Source: Tissierellia bacterium (GTDB lineage Bacteria > Bacillota > Clostridia > Tissierellales > Sedimentibacteraceae). Taken from it: a DNA stretch of 32,813 nucleotides. Of this stretch, positions 20,212-30,303 are shown piece after piece. The stretch spans positions 1 to 32,813 of the forward strand of contig JAAYPY010000160.1 of the NCBI GenBank assembly GCA_012519555.1, given 5' to 3'. The notes under the pieces were generated by a model that did not search any database, was not told the origin of the DNA, and saw only the letters and a program-made list of their open reading frames with translations. The position numbers were made by a program, and so were the translations under genes. Each line of letters begins with the position of its first letter. Position 1 is the first letter of the stretch.

Positions 20212-22323
20212 ATGAACTTTAAAGAAAAAATATTGGCATTTATGAAGGAAGAAACATATAAGCCTTTAACATTCAAAGAACTTCTTCAAGCATTTGAAAT
20301 TGAAGGAAAAATGAAAAAAGCACTCTTGGTTGCTTTAAACGAACTTGAAGATGAAGGCAAAATAATATTCACCAGGTCTGAAAGATACGGCCTACCTGAA
20401 AAAATGAATTTAGTTATAGGCACTTTGGAAGGACATCAAAAAGGATATGCCTTTTTAATACCTGATGATAAAAATTTAAAAGACCTTTTCATTTCACCGG
20501 TGGACATGAACGGTGCAATGCACGGAGACCGGGTAATTGTAAGACCTATGAAGGTTTTGGAAGATGTTAAAAGCCCCGAAGGGAAAGTTATAAGAATAAT
20601 TGAAAGAGCCAATAATTATGTAATCGGAACATTTCAAAAAAGCAAGCACTTTGGTTTTGTGGTGCCTGATGACAAAAGAATTGCTTTTGACATATTCGTT
20701 CCAAAAGAAGAATTTAACAAGGCAGAGGAAAATAATAAGGTTTCTGTAAAAATAACCGAATGGCCTGACCAGCGAAAGAATCCGGAAGGGACTATAGTTG
20801 AAGTAATAGGCGATATTGCAGACACTAAGACTCATATTGATGCTGTGCTCTTGGCTAAGAAGGTAAGACAGGTTTTCCCGGAGGATGTAATAAGGGAAGC
20901 TAAAAGAGTTTCTGATGAAGGAATACATGAATTAGAAATAAAAGGCAGAAAAGATTTAAGAAAACTTAATATAATTACAATTGACGGCAGTGATGCAAAG
21001 GATTTGGATGATGCAGTATATGCAGAAAGGTTAAGTGACAATAAATACATCTTAAGCGTTCATATTGCCGATGTAACTCATTATGTTAAAGAAGACGGGA
21101 AATTAGACAAAGAAGCCCTCAAAAGGGCAACCAGTATATATTTGACAGACCGAGTTATTCCAATGCTTCCAAAAGAACTTTCAAACGGAGTCTGCAGTTT
21201 AAATCCGGGAGAAGATAAGCTTACTCTTTCCGTTGAAATGACTATAAATAAAGATGGTAAGGTTATTGATTATAAAATATTTGAAAGTATAGTGAATAAC
21301 AGATATAGAATGACCTATGATGATGTGACGGAAATACTTGAAAATAATAATGAAGAATTGACCTATAAGTATAATGATATTGTTCCCATGCTTAAAACAA
21401 TGGAAGAATTAAGTTTAATACTCAGGAGAAAAAGAGACTTAAGAGGAGCCATTGATTTTGAGTTTCCTGAGAGAAAAATAATAACTGATGAAAGCGGTAA
21501 AGCAATTGATGTAACAAAGTATGAAAGAAGAACTTCAAATAAGATAATAGAAGAATTTATGCTTGTGTGCAATGAAACTGTTGCAGAGCATTATTACTGG
21601 CTTAACATGCCCTTTGTTTACAGAGTGCATGAGGAGCCGGACGAAGAAAAAATGTATGAATTCAGCAAATTCATCCATAATTTTGGTTATACTTTAAAAG
21701 GTAATAATATACATCCAAAAGAGCTCCAACAGCTCTTAAACAAAATTAAAGATACAAAAGAAGAATCTTTAATTAATAACATGATGCTGAGGTCATTAAA
21801 AAAAGCAATTTATTCACCTGATGCTTCAAATCACTTTGGGCTGGCTGCCAAATATTATTGCCACTTTACTTCACCCATAAGAAGATATCCGGACTTGCAG
21901 ATACATAGGATTATTAAAGGTCAAATAAAGGGAAAATTCTCAGAGGAAGCTTTACAAAAGCTTTTCGAGCGAACTGCAATGGTTGCTGAACAGTCATCCA
22001 AAATGGAAAGAGTTGCGGACGAAGTTGAAAGAGATACGGATAAAATAAAAATAGCTGAATTTATGTCTGACAAAATCGGTGAAGAATATGAAGGCGTAGT
22101 TTCAGGGGTAACTAACTTCGGTGTTTTTGTTGAGCTTGAAAACACTGTTGAAGGACTTGTACACATCTCCAATATGGTTGATGACTACTATATATATGAC
22201 GACGAGAAAAAAGAGCTTTTTGGACAGGGTAGTCATAAGGCATTTAAAATCGGAGACCTGGTAAAAATTAGAGTTGATAAGGTAAGTATTCCAAAAGCAG
22301 AAATAGATTTTGCATTTATTTAA
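20212..22323 (+). CDS. rnr: Ribonuclease R
   Basis: RNB domain TIDGSDAKDLDDAVYAERL...LSVHIADVTHYV; FTSPIRRYPDLQIHRII; C-terminal S1 domain GVVSGVTNFGVFVELENTVEGLVHIS. Confidence 0.96.
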   Translation: MNFKEKILAFMKEETYKPLTFKELLQAFEIEGKMKKALLVALNELEDEGKIIFTRSERYGLPEKMNLVIGTLEGHQKGYAFLIPDDKNLKDLFISPVDMNGAMHGDRVIVRPMKVLEDVKSPEGKVIRIIERANNYVIGTFQKSKHFGFVVPDDKRIAFDIFVPKEEFNKAEENNKVSVKITEWPDQRKNPEGTIVEVIGDIADTKTHIDAVLLAKKVRQVFPEDVIREAKRVSDEGIHELEIKGRKDLRKLNIITIDGSDAKDLDDAVYAERLSDNKYILSVHIADVTHYVKEDGKLDKEALKRATSIYLTDRVIPMLPKELSNGVCSLNPGEDKLTLSVEMTINKDGKVIDYKIFESIVNNRYRMTYDDVTEILENNNEELTYKYNDIVPMLKTMEELSLILRRKRDLRGAIDFEFPERKIITDESGKAIDVTKYERRTSNKIIEEFMLVCNETVAEHYYWLNMPFVYRVHEEPDEEKMYEFSKFIHNFGYTLKGNNIHPKELQQLLNKIKDTKEESLINNMMLRSLKKAIYSPDASNHFGLAAKYYCHFTSPIRRYPDLQIHRIIKGQIKGKFSEEALQKLFERTAMVAEQSSKMERVADEVERDTDKIKIAEFMSDKIGEEYEGVVSGVTNFGVFVELENTVEGLVHISNMVDDYYIYDDEKKELFGQGSHKAFKIGDLVKIRVDKVSIPKAEIDFAFI

Positions 22324-22436
22324 AATTTGTGCTATTATAAATACAGGTATTTAGTCGATAATACTATTAAGTTTTGTTTAAGGTTAATCTTTTATGATTA
22401 ATAAAGAGGTAATCATTGACTGACCCCTAAGATTTC

Positions 22437-22784
22437 GGGGGCGTAAATGGTTTCGACGGGGATATAGAAGTTAGATAAGCGAGTCGTTGCGCTGAACAAC
22501 GTTAAAAGCGGCAAAAAAAATAAACGCAAACGAAAATAATTTAGCTTACGCAGCTTAAGAGCTGCAGCTTGTTCCGCTTAACCGACCTGTAGGTTAATCC
22601 GGGGCATCATTTAAATCAGGGAAGACTTAAGGGACTCTTCGACCTTAAGTTGAACAATTGAAGATAGCAGACACTAAAGCCTGGACATAGGCGATAGTTG
22701 AGGCGAAAATCAAATTATGTCCTGCACTCGGAGAAAGTCTAATGGAAATGTTTTCGGACGTGGGTTCGACTCCCACCGCCTCCA
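22437..22784 (+). ncRNA. ssrA: Transfer-messenger RNA (tmRNA); tag ANENNLAYAA encoded at 22526..22558
   Basis: 5' GGGGGCGTAAATGGTTTCGACGGGG pairs with 3' CGCCTCC; T-arm GTGGGTTCGACTCCCAC; resume context TAAAC-GCA followed by AACGAAAATAATTTAGCTTACGCAGCTTAA. CCA appears not to be encoded (A then TCA). Confidence 0.97.
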
Positions 22785-22796
22785 TCAAGCCTTTCC

Positions 22797-22832
22797 GGGG
22801 CTTTCACTGTAAAAAGTGGAAGCCCCTTTTTC
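22797..22832 (+). terminator. Intrinsic terminator of ssrA
   Basis: GGGGCTTTCAC...GTGGAAGCCCC followed by TTTTT. Confidence 0.85.
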
Positions 22833-22876
22833 GTAGATTTATTGGGGTAACAGCTTCACCCAGCTTTCCCCTACAA

Positions 22877-22902
22877 GCTCCTCAAATATGAGGAGTTTTT
22901 TT
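22877..22902 (+). terminator. Second intrinsic terminator downstream of ssrA
   Basis: CTCCTCA (22878-22884)/TGAGGAG (22889-22895) followed by a T-run. Confidence 0.7.
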
Positions 22903-22986
22903 ATATCAAATGGTTAATAGTTAAAATTATGGTAAATATATATATGATTTAAATTTTGAAAAATTTAGTAAGAAAGGATATCGGCC

Positions 22987-24444
22987 ATGACTGAAGTACT
23001 TAAAGATTTACAACCTCTTGATGTATTCAAATATTTTGAAAAGCTTTCACAAATTCCAAGATGTTCAGGTAATGAAAAAGAGGTCAGCGATTATTTAGTA
23101 TCATTTGCTAGGGAGAATAATTTGGAATATGTTCAAGATTCTGCATTAAATGTTGTTATTAGAAAGAAGGCATCATTAGGATATGAAAATAGTCCTGCCG
23201 TTGTTTTGCAGGGACATATGGACATGGTGTGTGAAAAAGATGCAAATATAGTACATGATTTTACTAAGGATCAGCTTAAATTGAGAATTATAGATGATAA
23301 GGTATATGCAACCGGTACTACATTGGGAGCAGATAATGGAATTGCAGTTGCTATGGGATTGGCATTATTAGCTTCTAATGAATATCAACATCCGGCAATA
23401 GAATTACTTGTAACCACTTCTGAGGAAACAGGTATGGATGGGGCTTTTGCCCTAGACCCTAAGAATATAAATGGCAGAATCTTAATTAATATTGATTCAG
23501 AAGAAGAGGGTACCATATTGGTGAGTTGTGCCGGCGGGGTTACAGCTAAAACATCAATTCCTATAAAGTTTGAACCAGTAAATGAAAAACTTGTACCATA
23601 TTTAATCAAGATAAGAGGCCTTATGGGAGGACACTCCGGAATGGAAATTGACAAGGAAAGGGGAAATTCCAATAAATTAATGGGTCGAATACTTATGAAT
23701 ATCATATCTGAAACCGATATTAGGCTCAGTTCAATAAATGGCGGCTCTAAGCATAATGCAATTCCACGTGAGACGGATGCTGTTATTTTGGTAAAGGCTG
23801 AGGATAGTACTATAGTTGAGAAAAAAATTTCAGAGTATGATGAAATATTTAAAAATGAGTTGAGAACTCCTGACCCTGATATTAGATTAGAATTTGAAGT
23901 TTTATCTCCTATTCCTTCACACATGCTTACAAAAGAATCAACTGATAATGTAATAAACTATCTATACTTGATTGTTAATGGAGTTACTTCAATGAGCATG
24001 GATATTGATGGTTTAGTGGAAAGCTCCTTGAATTTAGGAATTGTTACAAGCTATGAAGATAGGGTGGAGTTCATAAGCTCAATCCGAAGCTCTGTTAAGA
24101 GTTTAAAAGAAGAATTATTCAAAAAAATACTTGTGACTGCTAAAATTAACGGCGGCAGTGTAACCAGTGAATCTGATTATCCTGAATGGGCATATAATCC
24201 CAATTCAAAAATTAGAACAATTTTTGAAAATGTTTATGAAAAAATGTACGGAAAAAAGCCTCATATATCTGCAATACACGCAGGTCTTGAATGCGGGCTC
24301 TTTTCAGAGAAATTTGGTGAATTAGATGCAATTTCTTTTGGACCAAATTTATATGATGTTCATACTCCAAATGAAAATATGAGTATTTCCTCTGTTCAAA
24401 GAAGCTGGGAATTTTTACTTGAAGTATTAAAAAATATTAAATGA
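22987..24444 (+). CDS. pepD: Aminoacyl-histidine dipeptidase (M20 family, PepD-like)
   Basis: LSQIPRCSGNEKEVSDYL; VVLQGHMDMVCEKD; TTLGADNGIAVAMGLALL; VTTSEETGMDGAF; IHAGLECGLFSEKFGELDAISFGPNLYDVHTPNE. Confidence 0.93.
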   Translation: MTEVLKDLQPLDVFKYFEKLSQIPRCSGNEKEVSDYLVSFARENNLEYVQDSALNVVIRKKASLGYENSPAVVLQGHMDMVCEKDANIVHDFTKDQLKLRIIDDKVYATGTTLGADNGIAVAMGLALLASNEYQHPAIELLVTTSEETGMDGAFALDPKNINGRILINIDSEEEGTILVSCAGGVTAKTSIPIKFEPVNEKLVPYLIKIRGLMGGHSGMEIDKERGNSNKLMGRILMNIISETDIRLSSINGGSKHNAIPRETDAVILVKAEDSTIVEKKISEYDEIFKNELRTPDPDIRLEFEVLSPIPSHMLTKESTDNVINYLYLIVNGVTSMSMDIDGLVESSLNLGIVTSYEDRVEFISSIRSSVKSLKEELFKKILVTAKINGGSVTSESDYPEWAYNPNSKIRTIFENVYEKMYGKKPHISAIHAGLECGLFSEKFGELDAISFGPNLYDVHTPNENMSISSVQRSWEFLLEVLKNIK

Positions 24445-24463
24445 TGTCTTAGGGAGGTTATTA

Positions 24464-26374
24464 ATGGATAAAAAGTTATCAAAAGATGCATATGGCAATA
24501 TATCCGGTAAAGATTACGTGCCGTATATTTCAACCGGTTCAAAGTTAGGTGGAAGTATTGCTATACTAATTATAGGTATTGTCTTGTCAGCCTTGTTTGC
24601 GGCATCTACCGCATACTCCGGTATGAAATCAGGTCTTACGGTTGCTGCCGGTATACCGGGCTCTATTATAGGCTCAGCATTTGTATCAGCATTTTCAAAA
24701 AAGAATGGGATTCTTGGAAAAAATTTAATACAAGGTATGTCTAGTGGCGGAGAATCAGTTGCCAGCGGTATAATATTCGTATTGCTGGCAGTTCTCTTAA
24801 TAGGTTTTAATGTTTCTTTCTTAGAAGGTTTTGCAGTTGGCGCAAGCGGAGTTCTATTTGGTATTGGAATAGCTGGTATAGTTCAGAAATACTTAATAGT
24901 AGAAGAACATGGAAAGTTAATGTATCCTGAGTCAATGGCCATATCAGAAACACTTGTTGCTTCAGAGGGTGCTGGTGAATCAATAAAATTCATGGGAATA
25001 GGGTTTGTGATAGGTGGTGCTATAACTGTTGTTACAAGTGCATTTTTAAATGCAGCTAACAATGTTATAAGCTATGTTAACGAATCCTTCTATAAGTGGA
25101 GATTTCAGATTGAAGTTAATCCACTATTGTTAGGTATAGGATTTATAGTTGGATTGGATGTTTCATTAACCATGTTTGCCGGTTCCGTATTAGCTAACTT
25201 TGGTATTCTGCCTTTGATAGGTTACTTTACTGCTCTTGGTCAAAGCGGTGAATTTGTATGGAATGACCCAAGTATTGCTATCAATGCAATGAGTGTTTCT
25301 GACATATCCGGCAGTTATGTAAAATATATTGGTGCAGGCATGATGCTTTCAGGTGGTTTAATAGGGGCCATAAAGCTAATACCGACTATTATTTCTTCCA
25401 TAAAGGAAACCCTTGGTGCTAAATCAACAAATAATGACCATAGCTCATCAGTTGGAACATTAATATTATTAGGTGGTATAATAATAGGATTTTTAGCCGG
25501 TTTTTTGATTTCTGACGGCAATATGCTAATGGCAATTCTTGCATCTGTTTTATCTTTATTTTTATCACTGCTCTTTGTCATTGTTTCAGGTCGTTTAACA
25601 GGTACCGTTGGAACTTCAAACCTTCCTGTCTCCGGTATGACAATAGCTTCATTGGTTCTTATAACTTTATTGTTTGCAGTATTTGGATGGGTAAGCAGTG
25701 AAAATAACAAATCTTTACTTTTGTTCGGTACATTTATAGTCACTGCAATTGCTATTGCAGGAGGTTACAGTCAATCTCAAAAAGTTTCTTTTATATTAGG
25801 CGGAGATAAAAATGAAATGCAAAAATACTTTACTCTTGCTTCGATAGTAGGTGTTGTAGTTGTTATCAGCACTATAATTATTCTATCAAGCCAGCTTGCA
25901 TTAACCGGTGATGATGTGACCTTTGCTTTGCCGCAAGCTAACTTAATGGCAACTTTAACTGCCGGTATAATATCCGGTGAGCTGCCTTGGGTTATGATAA
26001 TTGTAGGCATTGTTATTGGAATTGTGTTGTTTTTATTAAATCTCCCTATAATGACAATCGCTGTAGGTTTCTATTTACCCATATCCACTACTTCTATAAT
26101 TTTATATGGAGCTTTTATTCGTTTATTAATTGAAAGAACTTCAAAATCCGAAAAGGAAAAAGATGTTAAAATTTCTAATGGAATAAGTTTGTCTTCAGGG
26201 CTTGTAGCAGGTGGTTCCATAATAGGCCTTGTGGGGATTATACTTCAAATTTCGGGTATTTTAAAAGGAGCCGCACCAAGTGGTTTCGCCCAAACGAATG
26301 GTATGGCATTCTTGTTGTTGGCTCTACTTTCAATAGCGACAATACTTCCTATAATTAACAGTAAAATCAGTTGA
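24464..26374 (+). CDS. OPT family oligopeptide transporter
   Basis: Polytopic; SALFAASTAYSGMKSGLTVAAGIPGSIIGSAF; LPIMTIAVGFYLPISTTSIILYGAFIRLL. Follows pepD. Confidence 0.9.
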   Translation: MDKKLSKDAYGNISGKDYVPYISTGSKLGGSIAILIIGIVLSALFAASTAYSGMKSGLTVAAGIPGSIIGSAFVSAFSKKNGILGKNLIQGMSSGGESVASGIIFVLLAVLLIGFNVSFLEGFAVGASGVLFGIGIAGIVQKYLIVEEHGKLMYPESMAISETLVASEGAGESIKFMGIGFVIGGAITVVTSAFLNAANNVISYVNESFYKWRFQIEVNPLLLGIGFIVGLDVSLTMFAGSVLANFGILPLIGYFTALGQSGEFVWNDPSIAINAMSVSDISGSYVKYIGAGMMLSGGLIGAIKLIPTIISSIKETLGAKSTNNDHSSSVGTLILLGGIIIGFLAGFLISDGNMLMAILASVLSLFLSLLFVIVSGRLTGTVGTSNLPVSGMTIASLVLITLLFAVFGWVSSENNKSLLLFGTFIVTAIAIAGGYSQSQKVSFILGGDKNEMQKYFTLASIVGVVVVISTIIILSSQLALTGDDVTFALPQANLMATLTAGIISGELPWVMIIVGIVIGIVLFLLNLPIMTIAVGFYLPISTTSIILYGAFIRLLIERTSKSEKEKDVKISNGISLSSGLVAGGSIIGLVGIILQISGILKGAAPSGFAQTNGMAFLLLALLSIATILPIINSKIS

Positions 26375-26385
26375 CTTTATTACTT

Positions 26386-26440
26386 AAAAAATATCGAACC
26401 TCCGGTATTTTTCTGAAAGCCCGGAGGTTCGATATTTTTT
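26386..26440 (+). terminator. Strong intrinsic terminator after the OPT transporter
   Basis: AAATATCGAACCTCCGG ... CCGGAGGTTCGATATTTTTT. Confidence 0.88.
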
Positions 26441-26506
26441 GTGTTAAAAATGTCGAGCACTATTAAGTTATTTTTGGTATTATGAGTTTGTAAAGGAGTG
26501 AAATTG

Positions 26507-27373
26507 ATGATAAAAGAATTAAATCATGTCATAGACTACATAGATGACCATTTAACTGACGACTTATCTCCTGATATAATTTCTGAATATGCCGGTGTAT
26601 CAGATTATCATTTTAGAAAGATATTTTTTTATCTTTCAGGGATGACACTAAGTGAATATATCAAAAACAGAAAGCTGTCGGAAGCTAATAAGGATTTGTT
26701 AAAGGGAGAAAGGGTGACGGATGTTGCTTTAAAATATGGTTATCAGTCTATGGATGGCTTCACACGAGCATTTAAAAAATGGAGTGGTTTTCTACCGTCC
26801 GATGTAATAAAAAGAGGTGTAAGCAAATCTTTTCCAAAACTTTCATTCATAATAACCGTTAAAGGAGGAATTTCTATGGAATTTAGAATTGAAGAAAAAC
26901 CAAGATTCAATATTGTTGGTGTAAGTAAGCGTGTACCTATGCAATTTGAAGGAGTTAATGATGAGATAGTAAAGCTTGCAATGAGTATAACTGATGGACA
27001 AAAAAATGAAATGCATTCTCTACAAAATATGGCACCCTATGAAATTGTCAATGCTTCTTATGATGCTGATGCTGACTTTTTAAGAGAAGAGGGAGATTTA
27101 ACTCATATGATAGGTGTTTTGACTACTGAAAACGAAATAAGCGATAATTTGGATAAAGTAACGGTGGATGCTTGTACTTGGGCAGTGTTTCCAAACGAAG
27201 GACCTTTTCCTTCTACCCTACAAAACACGATGGCCAAAGTATATTCAGAATGGCTTCCTTCCTCAGATTACGAAATTATTAGGGCTCCATCTTTTTCTTT
27301 TACTAATTTTAATAAAGATAAAAAAGATTACGCTTACAGTGAAATTTGGATTCCAGTAAGAAAAAAACAATAA
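26507..27373 (+). CDS. AraC-family regulator with C-terminal GyrI-like/effector-binding domain
   Basis: Two-HTH AraC signature DYHFRKIFFYLSGMTLSEYIKNRKLSEA...GYQSMDGFTRAFKKWSGFLPSDV; C-terminal part ends SEIWIPVRK. SD aaaggag before ATG 26507. Confidence 0.9.
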   Translation: MIKELNHVIDYIDDHLTDDLSPDIISEYAGVSDYHFRKIFFYLSGMTLSEYIKNRKLSEANKDLLKGERVTDVALKYGYQSMDGFTRAFKKWSGFLPSDVIKRGVSKSFPKLSFIITVKGGISMEFRIEEKPRFNIVGVSKRVPMQFEGVNDEIVKLAMSITDGQKNEMHSLQNMAPYEIVNASYDADADFLREEGDLTHMIGVLTTENEISDNLDKVTVDACTWAVFPNEGPFPSTLQNTMAKVYSEWLPSSDYEIIRAPSFSFTNFNKDKKDYAYSEIWIPVRKKQ

Positions 27374-27390
27374 GTAAATTTAAAAATAAT

Positions 27391-27427
27391 ATCAAAAATA
27401 CTCTTCTATTTGAGGAGTATTTTTGAT
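27391..27427. terminator. Palindromic terminator after the AraC-type gene
   Basis: ATCAAAAATACTC ... GAGTATTTTTGAT; could act on either strand. Confidence 0.7.
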
Positions 27428-27489
27428 AGCAGATATTAATAAAACATGTTATACTGTTAATGAAAAAGACTTATTATTTAGGAGATTCA

Positions 27490-28362
27490 ATGAATAATTT
27501 AAAGAAATTTTTTTATGAAACAATATATTTAACTGTGGGCTGTCTGATTACAGCTTTTTCGGTAAATTATATTCTTAAGCCTAACGGTCTTATAACCAGC
27601 GGTATAACCGGATTAGCCATAATATTGGAAAAATATTTATTAATTGATTATTACTTAATATATTATATTGCTACATTTATAATTTTAATTGCTGCATACA
27701 TATTGATGGGTAAAAGGGAAATAATGAAAATTGTATTTCTTTCTGTTTTGTATCCTACGGTATTGATGTTAATGCAGGGTGTTGAATTTAAATTTATTGA
27801 AAATGACCTCTTGCTTGCTTCAATATACTTTTCCCTTTTTTATGGCATAGGAGTGGGAATGATACTACGAAAAGGCTTTTCCTTCGGCGGAACTGATACA
27901 ATAGCAAGAATACTGAACAAGAAGCTTTTTCCTTCGATAAATCTAAGCTATTTGATGATGATCCTGGATGGATTCATCATAATAACGGCAGCCTTTACTT
28001 TTGGAAGAAACATTGCCCTGTATTCCATCATCAGCCAATTTATATTTACCAAGGTTTGTGATTATATAATGTTTGGCTTTGGCACAAAACTGTACAAACT
28101 TGAAATAATAGCCAACCAATATGAGAAAATTAGCAATTACATAATGTATGAGTTGGGAAGAGGTGTTACTCTTTTTAAAATAAAAGGATGTTATACAAAT
28201 GAAGAAAAAATTCAAATAGAATCAATATGCTCACCAAATGAGGCAGTTATGGTGCAAAAGCTTATAAAGAAAATTGAGCCGAGAGCATTTGTAAAAGTGC
28301 TGCCTGTAGTCAATGTATGGGGAAAGGGCAGACGCTTTATAGATATTAATGCTGAAGATTAA
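27490..28362 (+). CDS. YitT family membrane protein (DUF161/DUF2179 type)
   Basis: LITAFSVNYILKPNGLITSGITGLAIIL; GKREIMKIVFLSVLYPTVL; C-terminal GRGVTLFKIKGCYTNEEKIQIESI...VKVLPVVNVWGKG. Confidence 0.88.
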   Translation: MNNLKKFFYETIYLTVGCLITAFSVNYILKPNGLITSGITGLAIILEKYLLIDYYLIYYIATFIILIAAYILMGKREIMKIVFLSVLYPTVLMLMQGVEFKFIENDLLLASIYFSLFYGIGVGMILRKGFSFGGTDTIARILNKKLFPSINLSYLMMILDGFIIITAAFTFGRNIALYSIISQFIFTKVCDYIMFGFGTKLYKLEIIANQYEKISNYIMYELGRGVTLFKIKGCYTNEEKIQIESICSPNEAVMVQKLIKKIEPRAFVKVLPVVNVWGKGRRFIDINAED

Positions 28363-28378
28363 TAATGATGGAGGGCTT

Positions 28379-29344
28379 ATGATAAATTCAGGGCAAGCAG
28401 CGGAGTATGTAACCGTTGTAGGAGGCGTAAACGTGGATATCCAGGGATTTTCAAAAGATAAGTTGATTCCTGAGGACTCCAATATAGGGACAGTGAAAAT
28501 TTCTTTAGGAGGAGTTGCCAGAAACATTGGCGAAAACCTCATAAGGTTGGGAATAAATGCAAAGCTCATAAGCGTAGTAGGGGATGATATTTACAGCAGC
28601 AAAATTTTAAATGATTCAGCCCAAATAGGCTTGGACATTAATGACAGCTTAAGGGTAAAAGGTGAAAATGCATCGATTTATCTTGCCGTATTAGATGAGG
28701 ACAATGATATGCATATAGCAATTAACAGCATGGATATATTAGAAAAAATGACTGTTGATTTCATCAAAGAAAAAAAGCACCTTATAAATAATTCTAAACT
28801 TTTAGTGCTGGATACCAATATTCCTGAAGATGTTATTGAATTTCTGCTGGACGAGTACAAGGATAAAGACATTTTTCTTGATACTGTTTCAGCAGCTAAA
28901 GCAAGAAAGGTCAAAAATCTGGTTGGAAATATTCACACTATAAAAACTAATAGATTAGAAGTTGAAGCAATTACAGAAATAGAAGCAAATGACGAGGAAA
29001 GCCTGGTAAAAAACAGCCTATTTCTCTTAAATAAAGGAGTCAAGCAAGTTTTTATCACCTTAGGGAAGAAAGGAGTATTTTACTCAAATAATGATATTAT
29101 GAAAATTATCAGGGCTGATAATATAAAACCTGTTAATACAACAGGAGCAGGAGATGCATTTATGTCAGCTTTAGTATATTGCTATTTGATGAATTCTGAT
29201 ATTGATGAAGCAGCAAGATTTGCAACAGCTGCATCCATAATAGCACTTTCCCATGAAAATACGATAAATCCAAACATGTCAAAAGAACTTATAAATTTAA
29301 AAGTGAAGGAGTTAAACTATTATGAAAAAGTATTTAAATATTAG
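28379..29344 (+). CDS. psuK: PfkB-family carbohydrate kinase, probable pseudouridine kinase
   Basis: GGVNVDIQGFSKDKL; SLGGVARNIGENLIRLG; NTTGAGDAFMSALVYCYL; overlaps a psuG-like gene. Confidence 0.85.
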   Translation: MINSGQAAEYVTVVGGVNVDIQGFSKDKLIPEDSNIGTVKISLGGVARNIGENLIRLGINAKLISVVGDDIYSSKILNDSAQIGLDINDSLRVKGENASIYLAVLDEDNDMHIAINSMDILEKMTVDFIKEKKHLINNSKLLVLDTNIPEDVIEFLLDEYKDKDIFLDTVSAAKARKVKNLVGNIHTIKTNRLEVEAITEIEANDEESLVKNSLFLLNKGVKQVFITLGKKGVFYSNNDIMKIIRADNIKPVNTTGAGDAFMSALVYCYLMNSDIDEAARFATAASIIALSHENTINPNMSKELINLKVKELNYYEKVFKY

Positions 29345-30236
29345 TCCGGAAGTTAATGAAGCATTAAAAAAAGGCAAGGCTCTTGTTGCTTTGGAATCAA
29401 CAATTATATCCCACGGCATGCCTTACCCCAAAAATGTTGAAACAGCATTAAATGTTGAAAAAATCATCCGTGACAATGGTGCCATTCCTGCTACAATAGC
29501 AATTTTAAAGGGAGTATTAAAGGTTGGACTTACTAAGGAAGAAATTGAATATTTAGGAAAAGCAAAAAATGTTTTAAAAACATCTCGTAGAGATATTCCC
29601 TTTATAGTATCAAAAAAATCAGACGGAGCAACAACAGTTGCTTCTACCATGATAATAGCGTCCCTTGCAGGCATTAAGGTCTTTGCAACAGGAGGCATAG
29701 GCGGTGTACACAGAGGGGCAAGTAAAAGCTTTGACATATCTGCGGACTTGGAAGAATTATCTAATACCGATGTTGCTGTTGTCTGTGCAGGTGCCAAATC
29801 AATTTTAGACATAGGCTTAACCTTGGAATACCTTGAAACACACGGAGTTCCGGTAGTCGGATATAAAACCGAAGAAATGCCTGCATTCTATACAAGGAAA
29901 AGCGGCTACAAGGTAGATTACACAGTTGACAGTCCGGAAGAAATAGCATTAGCATTAAAAGCAAAATGGGATTTGGGTCTTAAAGGCGGCATGGTTATAG
30001 CAAACCCCATAGAAGAACAATATCAAATGGATTATGACACAATAACCGCCGCAATCGATAAAGCCATTAAGGAAGCTGATGAAAAAGGCATAAAGGGAAA
30101 AGATTCAACCCCCTTTTTACTGTCTAAGGTTAAGGAAATAACCGGCGGAGACAGCCTTGAATCCAATATAATGCTTGTTTATAACAATGCCTTATTAGGT
30201 GCAAAAATTGCTGTCGAGCTGCAAAAAATATCATAA
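29322..30236 (+). CDS. psuG: Pseudouridine-5'-phosphate glycosidase
   Basis: ALVALESTIISHGMPYPKNVETAL; GATTVASTMIIASLAGIKVFATGGIGGVHRGA; CAGAKSILDIGLTLEYLETHGVPVVGY. Confidence 0.95.
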   Translation: MKKYLNISPEVNEALKKGKALVALESTIISHGMPYPKNVETALNVEKIIRDNGAIPATIAILKGVLKVGLTKEEIEYLGKAKNVLKTSRRDIPFIVSKKSDGATTVASTMIIASLAGIKVFATGGIGGVHRGASKSFDISADLEELSNTDVAVVCAGAKSILDIGLTLEYLETHGVPVVGYKTEEMPAFYTRKSGYKVDYTVDSPEEIALALKAKWDLGLKGGMVIANPIEEQYQMDYDTITAAIDKAIKEADEKGIKGKDSTPFLLSKVKEITGGDSLESNIMLVYNNALLGAKIAVELQKIS

Positions 30237-30262
30237 AAATTATTTTATTTGTTACTTCTTTA

Positions 30263-30271
30263 TGGTATACT
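30263..30271 (+). promoter_or_regulatory. Possible extended -10 promoter upstream of pyrF
   Basis: TGgTATACT 33 nt upstream of the pyrF ATG; no good -35. Confidence 0.4.
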
Positions 30272-30303
30272 TGCTTAAGGTTATTATATAAGTAGGAGAT
30301 ATT

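Noticed and set aside
22437-22784. tRNA-like element or integrated-element attachment site in ssrA
   Set aside because: ssrA is a common integration site, but the 3' end is followed directly by its terminator, and no integrase or duplicated ssrA 3' end was seen in the window.
27168-27359. 63-aa + strand ORF inside the AraC-type gene
   Set aside because: Out-of-frame overlap with a good CDS; no motif.
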